This document shows positions 43,595 to 52,086 of a stretch of DNA of 64,000 bases, piece after piece. Each line of letters starts with the position of its first letter. Positions within the stretch are counted from its first letter, which is position 1. The DNA is taken from positions 1 to 64,000 of the forward strand of contig NZ_JPRO01000016.1 of NCBI RefSeq assembly GCF_000737785.1. Direction: 5' to 3'. Under the pieces are notes generated by a model. That model was not told where the DNA came from. It saw nothing but the letters and a program-made list of their open reading frames with translations, and searched no databases. Position numbers and translations under genes: made by a program. The stretch is from Chryseobacterium luteum. GTDB lineage: Bacteria; Bacteroidota; Bacteroidia; Flavobacteriales; Weeksellaceae.

Positions 43595-44686
43595 ATGAAA
43601 ACAAAACTAATCTTCATGGCTGCTGTAATGGCTTTTACATATGGTATTGCCCAGGAAAGGCAGGATATGAATCCACAGATTAAAATCTATTCAAAAAAAA
43701 TAGACAGCATTGTGGTTTCGGAAAAATTCAAAATGAATGCAGAGCTGGATCAGGTTGATGAAGATTTTAAAGAAAAGAAAATCACATCAGAAGAAAAGCA
43801 GAAACAGCGCTCTGAAATTGCTTCGAAATACCAGCAAACCATCAATGAAAAAATAGATGCCCGGCAAAACGAACTGCAGTCTGCTACAAAAGAAATGGTT
43901 AAAAATGCTGTTTTTATGGACCGCGACAGTGTAAAGAAAAATGAGATGTGGCTGGGGCTTGATGGTCTGAACATGAAACTGGGACAGAAGAGAGGAAAAA
44001 CTCCAAAGAATTCCTTACAGACCGTGGAATTATCCGGCAGTATAATGGGAACCGGGCTGACTGCTAAAAATGAGCCTTTTAATTTTTACGATAAAAATTC
44101 TGATACCAGAAATACCATCATCAATTCTTCACAGATGGCATTGAGATATGAAGGCCAGGTAGGAGGCTTTAAGAGTCCCGTGTTTTACCGAATTGGCTTA
44201 GGCGTTAGATTCGATCAATATGTTCCCAAATACGGCAAGGTTTTCAAGCAGGACAACAACAGCCTGTTTGTAGATGATTTTGACCGCGGAAATTTAAAAA
44301 AAACCCAATTCAACAATACCTATATATACGTACCTGTAGACCTAAGATTGGTCCTGAACCCAAAATATACGGAGTATGAAGGAGCTCAGTATCTCGATAA
44401 CAGAAAAAAACAATTAAGTCTGGTGCTGGGAGCGTATGGCGGCGTGAAAGTGGGAAGTGTGAACTATATAAAATATTCGAACGAAAATTCCAGAAGAATC
44501 GTAGAAAGAGAAAGAATTATGCATGGGGTGAACGATTTTATCGTTGGCGGAAAGTTCGGAATCAGTTATGGAGGCCTTAAGGTATTTGTTCAGAAAGATT
44601 TTACTCCCATATTCAATGACAGTGCCTTGCTGAAGAATAAATACGGAGTGCAGATCGGTATGGAATTCGTGAATGTCATTTTCTGA
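43595..44686 (+). CDS. probable outer-membrane beta-barrel protein of the sigma-factor cassette
   Basis: 363 residues. Signal peptide MKTKLIFMAAVMAFTYGIAQ; an acidic, Lys/Glu-rich helical region (about 30-115, with VSEKFKMNAELDQVDEDFKE) likely forming a coiled coil; then beta-strand-rich sequence from about 125 (TVELSGSIMGTGLT, MALRYEGQVGGFKSPVFYRIGLGVRFDQYVP, core YRIGLGVRFDQYVP) to a C-terminal strand YGVQIGMEFVNVIF. It follows the sigma/anti-sigma pair by 84 nt and is probably its effector or sensor. Not a recognised named family. Confidence 0.65.
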   Translation: MKTKLIFMAAVMAFTYGIAQERQDMNPQIKIYSKKIDSIVVSEKFKMNAELDQVDEDFKEKKITSEEKQKQRSEIASKYQQTINEKIDARQNELQSATKEMVKNAVFMDRDSVKKNEMWLGLDGLNMKLGQKRGKTPKNSLQTVELSGSIMGTGLTAKNEPFNFYDKNSDTRNTIINSSQMALRYEGQVGGFKSPVFYRIGLGVRFDQYVPKYGKVFKQDNNSLFVDDFDRGNLKKTQFNNTYIYVPVDLRLVLNPKYTEYEGAQYLDNRKKQLSLVLGAYGGVKVGSVNYIKYSNENSRRIVERERIMHGVNDFIVGGKFGISYGGLKVFVQKDFTPIFNDSALLKNKYGVQIGMEFVNVIF

Positions 44687-44781
44687 TTAAATAATAAAAT
44701 GCAGCATTTTTTTAATATAATATAATTTTAATTCATTTTTATTGATGCTAACGAATGTTTGTACACCAATCATCCGTTTTT

Positions 44782-44814
44782 AAAACACACTGTTTAAAAG
44801 TGTGTTTTTTTTTG
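44782..44814 (+). terminator. terminator of the sigma-factor cassette
   Basis: Stem AAAACACAC / GTGTGTTTT with a T-run of nine, about 95 nt after the barrel-protein gene. Confidence 0.85.
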
Positions 44815-44835
44815 TATTTTGGCACTTTAGTAAAT

Positions 44836-45240
44836 ATGAAAAATATTCAGTTATTAGGATTAATATTGGTAGTGGTAGGGAGTTTCCTGCCTCTTGTTCA
44901 TGTTCCCCTTATTGGAAACTGGAACTACTGGAAACTGGATCACTATCTGGCTGCTGCATGCTGGGTTTTTGCTGCATGTGCAGTTTTTGGTATTGTCAAT
45001 GGCAATGGGAAAATGGTAAGGCTTTTCGGGATACTTTTGATTCTGTTATTTGCCTTCACGCTTGTTGCCGTTAAAATGCAGTCTCTGGAATATTTCAGCT
45101 TTCTGCCGTTCAAATCCTGGAGAGAGGCTTTTGCAGGAGTTGTAAAACTGAAATGGGGCTGGGTGGTAGAATTTTTAGGAGCCTTCCTCATGGTTCTTGC
45201 CGGGGGCAGTAAAAAAGTAAATAAAAACACACAGATATGA
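44836..45240 (+). CDS. hypothetical four-helix membrane protein
   Basis: 134 residues from the ATG at 44836; an upstream in-frame ATG at 44755 is rejected because it precedes and runs through the terminator. Hydrophobic segments lie at about 3-22, 36-57, 62-84 and 108-127, separated by short charged loops, with a basic tail (GGSKKVNKNTQ). No family recognised. Its stop overlaps the start of the next gene by 4 nt, so the two are a coupled pair. Confidence 0.62.
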   Translation: MKNIQLLGLILVVVGSFLPLVHVPLIGNWNYWKLDHYLAAACWVFAACAVFGIVNGNGKMVRLFGILLILLFAFTLVAVKMQSLEYFSFLPFKSWREAFAGVVKLKWGWVVEFLGAFLMVLAGGSKKVNKNTQI

Positions 45241-45650
45241 AACGTTTAAAAACGGTATCAGCAGCTTTACTGGTGCTGGTATGTTCACAGGCGAAATCTC
45301 AACAGACAGCTTTTGAAAAGCCGGATCAGCCGGCCAAATGTAAAAACATAAGAGACGGGAAATTCCTGAGGGCCAACTACCCGGAAGGAATATGGTATAT
45401 GACCATTAAAGAAAATGTTCAGACCGAATATTTCAACAATGGGAAAGACTATATAAAATCCACACTTGTTTTCGTGGACGACTGTAATTATAAAGCCATT
45501 GTTCTGGAGAAATCCGACAAAAATGATCCCGTTCAGGTAGGCGATGTCTTTAATAATAAAATTGTGGAAACCCAGGATAATGTACTCAAGGTACAGTCCA
45601 AAATTGATAACAGCCAGTTTGAGGTTATTTACATAAAAGCAAAAAAATAA
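45237..45650 (+). CDS. hypothetical secreted protein
   Basis: 137 residues with a signal peptide (MKRLKTVSAALLVLVCSQAKSQ; the Cys is not in a good lipobox). Mature part is beta-rich, with AKCKNIRDGKFLRANYPEGIWYMTIKENVQTEYFNNGKDY (core FLRANYPEGIWYMTIKEN) and two Cys (CKN, CNY) that could form a disulfide. Not recognised. Overlaps the membrane-protein gene by 4 nt; may form a membrane-periplasm pair with it. The thiolase gene follows after 59 nt. Confidence 0.65.
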   Translation: MKRLKTVSAALLVLVCSQAKSQQTAFEKPDQPAKCKNIRDGKFLRANYPEGIWYMTIKENVQTEYFNNGKDYIKSTLVFVDDCNYKAIVLEKSDKNDPVQVGDVFNNKIVETQDNVLKVQSKIDNSQFEVIYIKAKK

Positions 45651-45709
45651 AATCGTATAATGAGGCTGAAAGGCTGCATTTGTTTATAAAAAAGTAAAAT
45701 ATCATACAC

Positions 45710-46888
45710 ATGAAAGAAGTATTCATCGTTTCCGCGGTAAGAACCCCTATAGGGAGTTTTATGGGAAGCCTTTCAACGGTTCCTGCTACAAAGCTGGGAT
45801 CTGCTGCTGTAAAGGGAGCATTAAATAAAATCGGTCTTAATCCTAAAAATGTTCAGGAGATCTATATGGGAAATGTGCTGCAGGCAGGAGAAGGCCAGGC
45901 ACCGGCCCGTCAGGCGGCACTGGGTGCAGGTCTGTCTATCGAGACGCCTTCCACTACAGTAAACAAGGTATGTGCTTCAGGAATGAAAGCCGTAACTATG
46001 GCAGCACAGGCTATTAAAGCAGGTGATGCTGAAGTAATCGTTGCCGGAGGTATGGAAAATATGTCCTTAGTTCCGCATTACTATAATGCAAGAGTTGCCA
46101 CCAAGCTGGGCGATATCAAAATGCAGGACGGTATGGTACTGGACGGTCTTACAGACGTATACAACAAAGTGCATATGGGCGTATGTGCAGAGAAATGTGC
46201 TGTAGATTACGGTATTACAAGAGAAGACCAGGATAATTTTGCCATAGAATCTTACAAAAGAGCTGCAAAAGCTTGGAGCGAAGGGAAATTTGCAGAAGAA
46301 GTGGTTCCTGTTGAGATTCCTCAAAGAAAAGGAGATCCTGTAATTTTTGCTGAAGATGAAGAATATAAAGCGGTTAACTTTGACAGAATTGCAACACTTC
46401 CTACCGTATTCAAGAAAGAGGAAGGAACGGTAACCGCTGCCAATGCATCTACACTAAATGACGGTGCTTCCGCTTTGATCCTTGTTTCTAAAGAAAAAAT
46501 GGAAGAACTGGGACTGAAGCCGTTGGCAAGAATCGTTTCTTATGCTGATGCAGCCCAGGAACCTGAAAACTTTACGACAGCTCCTTCAAAAGCTTTACCG
46601 ATTGCCCTTAAAAAGGCAGGTTTGGAGCTTTCGGATATCGATTTCTTTGAATTCAACGAAGCATTCTCCGTGGTAGGTCTTGCCAATAATAAGATCCTGG
46701 GACTGGATGCATCCAAAGTAAATGTAAACGGGGGCGCAGTAGCCATCGGACATCCGCTGGGAAGTTCAGGATCCAGAATCATTGTTACGCTGATCAATGT
46801 ATTGAAGCAGAATAACGCAAAATATGGTGCTGCAGCTATCTGTAACGGTGGTGGCGGAGCTTCTGCTATCGTGATTGAAAATATGTAA
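45710..46888 (+). CDS. acetyl-CoA C-acyltransferase (thiolase)
   Basis: 392 residues. Condensing/cleaving enzyme with both catalytic Cys: Cys88 in NKVCASGMKA and Cys378 in CNGGGGASA; the His is in GHPLGSSGSR, and NEAFSVV supplies the oxyanion region. It acts in beta-oxidation, or as acetoacetyl-CoA thiolase feeding the mevalonate pathway; the mevalonate-type GHMP kinase at 51 kb makes the second role plausible. Sequence alone does not separate the two. Ends at a long hairpin. Confidence 0.93.
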   Translation: MKEVFIVSAVRTPIGSFMGSLSTVPATKLGSAAVKGALNKIGLNPKNVQEIYMGNVLQAGEGQAPARQAALGAGLSIETPSTTVNKVCASGMKAVTMAAQAIKAGDAEVIVAGGMENMSLVPHYYNARVATKLGDIKMQDGMVLDGLTDVYNKVHMGVCAEKCAVDYGITREDQDNFAIESYKRAAKAWSEGKFAEEVVPVEIPQRKGDPVIFAEDEEYKAVNFDRIATLPTVFKKEEGTVTAANASTLNDGASALILVSKEKMEELGLKPLARIVSYADAAQEPENFTTAPSKALPIALKKAGLELSDIDFFEFNEAFSVVGLANNKILGLDASKVNVNGGAVAIGHPLGSSGSRIIVTLINVLKQNNAKYGAAAICNGGGGASAIVIENM

Positions 46889-46909
46889 TATTCTCTCGAA
46901 GAATATTTT

Positions 46910-46973
46910 ACCATTAAGGAATCGATAATTTTTCTAAATTCTGATCGATTTCTTAATGGTTTTTCTATTTTTG
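46910..46973 (+). terminator. long terminator after the thiolase gene, overlapping the next promoter
   Basis: 17-pair stem (46910-46926 with 46944-46960, one G-T pair) and a 17-nt loop, then TTTTTC. The TATTTTTG box at 46966-46973 for the next gene starts within the tail. Confidence 0.8.
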
Positions 46974-46994
46974 TGCTACTAATATTTATTTGAA

Positions 46995-48485
46995 ATGTCT
47001 GAAATTGAGAATCAACAGCCTCCAAACATAAAGAATAATCCAAGGATTATGAAAGCCTGGGCTGTATACGACTGGGCGAATTCTGTTTACTCATTGGTTA
47101 TTACCTCCACTATTTTCCCTATTTACTATTCCATACTCACTACTGCTTATGAGAAAAAACAGTACATAGCGGAAACAAAATCATGGATTGATGTTCCGGT
47201 GAGGCATATGATAAAGATCTTCGGGAATGAATACCAGCCGGATGCGGTCTACGGTTACTCACTTACCATATCATTTTTTATCGTAGTGTTATTGTCTCCA
47301 TTCCTGTCTTCGCTGGCAGATACCATTGGGAACAAGAAATCATTTTTGCAGTTTTTCTGCTATCTTGGAGCTACCTCATGTATGGGACTTGCTATGTTTA
47401 CGGGGATGCATAACGTGTTTTTAGGGCTTCTTTTCAGTATTACGGCCAGTGTCGGGTTCTGGGGAAGTCTGGTGTTTTATAACTCCTTCCTGCCGGATAT
47501 TGCGACCCGTGACAAACAGGATGCACTTTCCGCAAAAGGATATGTCTATGGCTATCTGGGTTCTGTAGTCCTTGTGGTGATCTGTCTGGTACTTATTCAG
47601 GTTTTTGCAAAAGGAGCGGCGCAACAGCTTTTATTTACGAGGATAAGTTTCCTGTTGACCGGTGCATGGTGGTTCGGATTTTCCCAGTATACGTTTAAGC
47701 ATCTTCCTCAGTTTGGAGACGTTAAAGAAAAGCTGCCTAAAGATCTTGTCCTTCTAAACTATAAGAATATCTTTAAAAAACATGAGGAACAGGGAGGTTT
47801 CTTTGAAGTTCTTAAAGATAATATGAGCTTTTATAAAGACATAGCCAAAGAAAGTTTTCATGAGCTTTTCAAAGTAGGCGGAGTGCTGTTTAAAGATAAA
47901 AACCTGAAATTCTTCCTTTCCAGCTTCTTCTTTTATAGTGTAGGGATGCAGACCATTTTCCTGATGGCTACCTTATTTGGAAAAAGTGAAATCAACCTGG
48001 CTCAGGACAAGCTGATAGGAACTCTTTTGGTTATTCAGATCGAAGCAATTATCGGGGCGGTTATATTCTCCAGGCTATCGAGAAAAATAGGAAATAAGAA
48101 TGTGATCTCTATTGCCATTGTATTGTGGATCGTTGCCTGTCTTTGGGCATATTTCCTGAACAAGGAAAATCCTACAGTAGAATATCAGTTCTATGGTGTA
48201 GCAGCAGTAGTAGGATTGGTTATGGGCGGGCTTCAGGCTATGTCCAGATCTACTTATTCAAAGCTTCTTCCGGAAGATTCTATGGAAAACACCACCTATT
48301 TCAGCTTCTATGATGTATTGGAAAAAATAGCCATCATTATCGGAACGTTTATCTTTGCGACACTGATTGAACATTTTAATAATATGCGTATCGCAGCACT
48401 TTCTATGACTTTATTTTTCGCAACAGGACTTATTCTGATCCGGTTTTTAAAAGTCAATATGTTGAAAGACAGAGATACCTTATAA
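46995..48485 (+). CDS. MFS transporter, UMF1/Atg22-like
   Basis: 496 residues with 12 predicted helices. The family opening MKAWAVYDWANSVYSLVITSTIFPIYYS (core WAVYDWANSVYSLVITSTIF), VLLSPFLSSLADTIGNKK and NSFLPDIATRDKQDALSAKGYVYGYLGS (core ISTR.RVS-type region, here RDKQDALSAKGYVYGYLGS) identify the UMF1 branch, related to yeast vacuolar effluxer Atg22. Probably an exporter of amino acids or other small solutes; substrate unknown. Own -7 box at 46966; terminator after it. Confidence 0.85.
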   Translation: MSEIENQQPPNIKNNPRIMKAWAVYDWANSVYSLVITSTIFPIYYSILTTAYEKKQYIAETKSWIDVPVRHMIKIFGNEYQPDAVYGYSLTISFFIVVLLSPFLSSLADTIGNKKSFLQFFCYLGATSCMGLAMFTGMHNVFLGLLFSITASVGFWGSLVFYNSFLPDIATRDKQDALSAKGYVYGYLGSVVLVVICLVLIQVFAKGAAQQLLFTRISFLLTGAWWFGFSQYTFKHLPQFGDVKEKLPKDLVLLNYKNIFKKHEEQGGFFEVLKDNMSFYKDIAKESFHELFKVGGVLFKDKNLKFFLSSFFFYSVGMQTIFLMATLFGKSEINLAQDKLIGTLLVIQIEAIIGAVIFSRLSRKIGNKNVISIAIVLWIVACLWAYFLNKENPTVEYQFYGVAAVVGLVMGGLQAMSRSTYSKLLPEDSMENTTYFSFYDVLEKIAIIIGTFIFATLIEHFNNMRIAALSMTLFFATGLILIRFLKVNMLKDRDTL

Positions 48486-48510
48486 AAAGGACTGTTTTTA
48501 ACAAAATAAA

Positions 48511-48542
48511 AAAAGATATCTCGGTTTGAGGTATCTTTTTTT
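48511..48542 (+). terminator. terminator after the UMF1-type transporter gene
   Basis: Stem AAAGATATCTC / GAGGTATCTTT (one G-T pair), loop GGTTT, long T-run. Confidence 0.85.
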
Positions 48543-48787
48543 GTGCAGTAAAATTGCAAAAACAGGCAAACCCAACATTTCGACAATAGAAGTGGGGAAT
48601 AGTGTTGTAAAAAACAGGATAAGGTAACGGATTTTAAATTCAGCTTCTTTTTTATTGTCTCAATTTAAGAAATATAGGTTTAAGTTTTTATTTATAGAGG
48701 TTCAGAATAAAAATTTATCTTAAAATGTTAATTATTTATCACTGTAATTTGATTTTTTTTGTTTATTTGTAAATCTAATTTAGTGAA
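48543..48787. other. AT-rich intergenic region
   Basis: About 245 nt without a recognised gene or structure. It leads to the secreted metalloprotease gene. A near-match TTTATTTG to the -7 box lies close to the start, the only promoter candidate seen. Confidence 0.4.
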
Positions 48788-50953
48788 ATGATAAGAAAGA
48801 TCCTAGTGTTATGCCTGCTGCAATGCTTTGTCCTTGGTTTTACCCAGAAACTGAGACCTGTTGCACAAAAAATTTCAGAATATCATGCAGAGAAAAATAC
48901 TTTTCAGAAGTATAATCTGTTTGAAGTCAATAATGCACCACAAAAATTCTCCGAATACAAAAGAGCAGCCACTGATATTACGGTCATGAACATAAAATCC
49001 GCTGAGCTGAAAAGGCTGATTGATGAAAGACCGGAATACCTCGAAATAAGCTTTCCTTTCGAAGGTAACAGGCAGATTACTGTAGAACTGTATAAAAATC
49101 AGATTTTTACAAACAGTTTTAAAGTGGTTACCAACAAAGGAGAAATAGTAAAATATACTCCGGGTGCCTACTATATCGGAATTGTAAAAGGTGATAATAC
49201 TTCCATTGCAGCTTTCAGTTTCTTTAATGATGATGTGGTGGGAGTAGCTTCTACTTCTGAGCTTGGAAATGTGGTATTGGGAAAAGCAAAAAATGCTGAA
49301 GATTTTGTAAGCTATTCAGAATCTAAACTCACCGGAGCCAATCCTTTCGTCTGTGGCGTAGATGAGCTGAAAGAAAATCAGGCAAAAAAAGTCTCATTTG
49401 ATCCTTCTGTGAGCAAAAAAGCGATGACTGAGAACTGTGTGAGAATTTATTACGAGGTATGCTTTAAGCCTTATCAGAATAATAATTCCAACACAACTAC
49501 CACTACCAATTGGCTTACTGCTGTTCATAACAATATTGCCGCGCTCTATACCAATGACGACATTAAAGTGGCATTAAATGAAATCTACATCTGGACAACA
49601 CAGGATCCTTATACCGGAAATCCAAACACCAATCTGGGAAATTTTAGAAACAACAGGCAGACCTTCAACGGAGACCTTGCCCACCTGATCAACGCTCCGG
49701 CTACAACAAGCGTTGCTTATGTGAACTCTTTATGCGGAACCTATAAACATGCCTATTCAGGTATTTCACAGACCTATTCCAATGTTCCTGTATATTCATG
49801 GACCATTCAGGCTATGACACACGAAATGGGACATAGCCTAGGATCTCCTCACACACATGCCTGTGCCTGGAACGGAAATAATACAGCAATTGACGGCTGT
49901 GGACCTCAGGCCGGCTACAGCGAAGGATGTACAGGCCCGATTCCTTCCACAACGGTTAAAGGATCAATTATGAGCTACTGTCACCTTGTTTCCGGAGTAG
50001 GAATCAGTTTCAGTAACGGGTTTGGTCCGCAGCCTGCTGCTTTGATCAGGAATACGGTTGATTCAAAGCCATGTCTTGGGACCAACTGTACTACCGCATG
50101 TGCATCTACCATTACACAGATGAATGTTTTAAATGTTACCCAGAGTTCAGCTAACGCAGCCTTTACCGATGCTGTTTCCACATCCTGGAAATATAAACTG
50201 ACCAAAATGGATGAAACTCCTGTAGCATCAGGAATTATAAGTGCACAGACAATTAATTTCAGCAGCCTTCAGCCTGCGACCTATTATAAATTATCGGTAG
50301 GAACAACCTGTTCCGGATCCGGGGCTTATCAAAGAACCCAGGTATTCCTTACGGATGCGTCCTGGTGCGACGGTGCTCTGTTTACAGATACAGGTGGCCA
50401 GAATGCAGGATACGGAAACGATGAAACAATCGTTAAAACATTTTATCCCGCTTCCGGAGCACTTACCATGACTTTTACAGACTTTGACCTGGAAGAGGAC
50501 TATGATTTTATGTATATCTATAATGGACCTTCTACGACATCTCCTTTGTTTGCAAACGGGGATAATCTTACGGGAAGCACAGCGCCCGGTCCGTTTACTT
50601 CCACACATTCTTCGGGAGCTATTACGGTAAAATTCGTATCAGATCCCGGTGTTACGGAAAACGGCTGGAAAGCGTCTTTCTCCTGCAATGTCTTAGGCAT
50701 TGATGAGGTAAATAAAAATGATAACCTGATAAGCATTTACCCAAATCCTGCTAAAAATATGATTGTCATTTCATCCAAGGATGCCCTAAGATCTTATAAA
50801 ATCTATGATGAGGCAGGAAGACTGGTAATGTCAGCTTCTTCATTAAAAGGAAACAGGCAGGAAATCAATGTTTCAGCTATCCTGACAGGAAATTATATTG
50901 TAACGGTAGAAACAGAAAAGCAGACTGTAAATAAAAAGTTAATCAAAAACTAA
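48788..50953 (+). CDS. secreted reprolysin-like (M12B-type) metalloprotease with CUB-like and T9SS domains
   Basis: 721 residues. Signal peptide MIRKILVLCLLQCFVLGFTQ; propeptide to about 210; metzincin catalytic domain with HEMGHSLGSPH (His345, Glu346, His349, His355) and the Met-turn region SIMSY; a fibronectin III-like segment (about 435-525); a CUB-like domain (about 530-640, with YDFMYIYNGPSTTSP); a type A T9SS domain (about 650-721, LISIYPNPAKNMIVISS). Numerous Cys pairs suggest disulfides. Probably cell-surface or extracellular proteolysis. Single gene with terminator. Confidence 0.88.
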   Translation: MIRKILVLCLLQCFVLGFTQKLRPVAQKISEYHAEKNTFQKYNLFEVNNAPQKFSEYKRAATDITVMNIKSAELKRLIDERPEYLEISFPFEGNRQITVELYKNQIFTNSFKVVTNKGEIVKYTPGAYYIGIVKGDNTSIAAFSFFNDDVVGVASTSELGNVVLGKAKNAEDFVSYSESKLTGANPFVCGVDELKENQAKKVSFDPSVSKKAMTENCVRIYYEVCFKPYQNNNSNTTTTTNWLTAVHNNIAALYTNDDIKVALNEIYIWTTQDPYTGNPNTNLGNFRNNRQTFNGDLAHLINAPATTSVAYVNSLCGTYKHAYSGISQTYSNVPVYSWTIQAMTHEMGHSLGSPHTHACAWNGNNTAIDGCGPQAGYSEGCTGPIPSTTVKGSIMSYCHLVSGVGISFSNGFGPQPAALIRNTVDSKPCLGTNCTTACASTITQMNVLNVTQSSANAAFTDAVSTSWKYKLTKMDETPVASGIISAQTINFSSLQPATYYKLSVGTTCSGSGAYQRTQVFLTDASWCDGALFTDTGGQNAGYGNDETIVKTFYPASGALTMTFTDFDLEEDYDFMYIYNGPSTTSPLFANGDNLTGSTAPGPFTSTHSSGAITVKFVSDPGVTENGWKASFSCNVLGIDEVNKNDNLISIYPNPAKNMIVISSKDALRSYKIYDEAGRLVMSASSLKGNRQEINVSAILTGNYIVTVETEKQTVNKKLIKN

Positions 50954-50976
50954 TCATATTTACGTCAATTAATCAT

Positions 50977-51003
50977 AAAAGCCTGGTTATTTCAGGCTTT
51001 TTG
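50977..51003 (+). terminator. terminator after the reprolysin-like protease gene
   Basis: Stem AAAAGCCTG / CAGGCTTTT with a 7-nt loop and T-run. Confidence 0.85.
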
Positions 51004-51096
51004 CTGTATACAGATACAACAGTTTCCGCTTTTTGGAGTGGTCAAAATCTGGAAAAAAAACTTTCTGCTCAAATAAATTGGAATTCGGCTTATGTT

Positions 51097-51129
51097 TTGC
51101 TTATATTCAGCGGAATAATTTTAACTTTG
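51097..51129 (+). promoter_or_regulatory. promoter of the GHMP kinase-prenyltransferase pair
   Basis: TTG (51097-51099), 22-nt spacer, TAACTTTG (51122-51129). The kinase ATG at 51150 lies about 20 nt beyond, which rules out the in-frame start at 51033 located upstream of this promoter. Confidence 0.75.
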
Positions 51130-51149
51130 CAAAAAGATTTATTGTCAAA

Positions 51150-52076
51150 ATGACGAACCCTCTATTTTATGCCAAAATAATTCTCTTTGGAGAATACGGG
51201 ATGATTGAAGACTCTCAGGGGCTTGTAGTACCTTACAGTTTCTATAAGGGAGCTCTGAAATTCTCAGATTTGAGTTCTGAATTTGAACTTAAATCCAACA
51301 GACATCTGCAGCAATACTCTGATTTCCTTGCAACGCTTGACCTTTCCGATGATTTTAAATTGGATATCGAAAGCTTCAAAAATGATATTGAATCCGGACT
51401 TTTCTTCGATTCCAATATTCCGCAGGGATATGGAGTGGGAAGCTCAGGGGCTTTGGTGGCGGCTATTTTTGAAAAATATACGCTGAGTAAGCTGGATCCT
51501 GAACAAATCTCAAAAGATAATCTGAAAAGATTAAAAACCGTCTTCGGTGAAATGGAAAGCTATTTCCATGGGAAAAGTTCGGGTATGGATCCTCTGATCT
51601 GCTACATGAACCTTCCGATCCTTATTGAGAATAAAGAAAACCTTGACAGGGTTTCTATTCCTGAGGGCGAGAAGGGTAAAGGAGCTATTTTTCTTATCGA
51701 CAGCGGTATCACCGGAGAAACCGGCCCTATGATCCAGATTTTCTTTGAAAAAATGAAAACGGAAGGTTTCCGTAAAACATTAAAAGAAGAATTCATCCGT
51801 TACAACAACGCATGCATTGATTCTTTCCTTAAAAAAGATATGAATCCTTTCTTCAGAAACCTGAAAAAACTTTCCCATTGGGCTTATGAACATTTCCGCC
51901 CGATGATCCCTGAAAGTATTTTTAATATCTGGAAAAAAGGACTGGACTCCAATGCCTATTATCTGAAGCTTTGCGGAAGCGGCGGCGGCGGATATATTCT
52001 GGGCTTCACTAAAGATTATGCGAAAGCAGAAAAAATGCTTGAAGGCTTCCAAAAAGAAGTGATTTACAGATTTTAA
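51150..52076 (+). CDS. GHMP-family kinase, probable mevalonate kinase
   Basis: 308 residues from the ATG after the promoter. Start MTNPLFYAKIILFGEYGMI is the typical GHMP N-terminus (kinase-family K-ILfGEygV). The ATP-binding GHMP motif PQGYGVGSSGALVAA is at about 91, KSSGMDPLICY follows, and the C-terminal glycine-rich GSGGGGYIL binds substrate. Mevalonate kinase is favoured by the GEYG start and by the adjacent prenyltransferase; phosphomevalonate kinase or diphosphomevalonate decarboxylase-like enzymes are alternatives. Confidence 0.8.
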   Translation: MTNPLFYAKIILFGEYGMIEDSQGLVVPYSFYKGALKFSDLSSEFELKSNRHLQQYSDFLATLDLSDDFKLDIESFKNDIESGLFFDSNIPQGYGVGSSGALVAAIFEKYTLSKLDPEQISKDNLKRLKTVFGEMESYFHGKSSGMDPLICYMNLPILIENKENLDRVSIPEGEKGKGAIFLIDSGITGETGPMIQIFFEKMKTEGFRKTLKEEFIRYNNACIDSFLKKDMNPFFRNLKKLSHWAYEHFRPMIPESIFNIWKKGLDSNAYYLKLCGSGGGGYILGFTKDYAKAEKMLEGFQKEVIYRF

Positions 52077-52086
52077 ACAGACTGGA

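Noticed and set aside
48788..50953. Toxin reading of the reprolysin-like protease
   Set aside because: The domains fit ordinary secreted metalloproteases with T9SS export; there is no specific evidence for toxin activity.
51033..51149. 39-residue N-terminal extension of the GHMP kinase
   Set aside because: It would be translated from DNA upstream of the promoter, and GHMP proteins begin at the ATG 51150.
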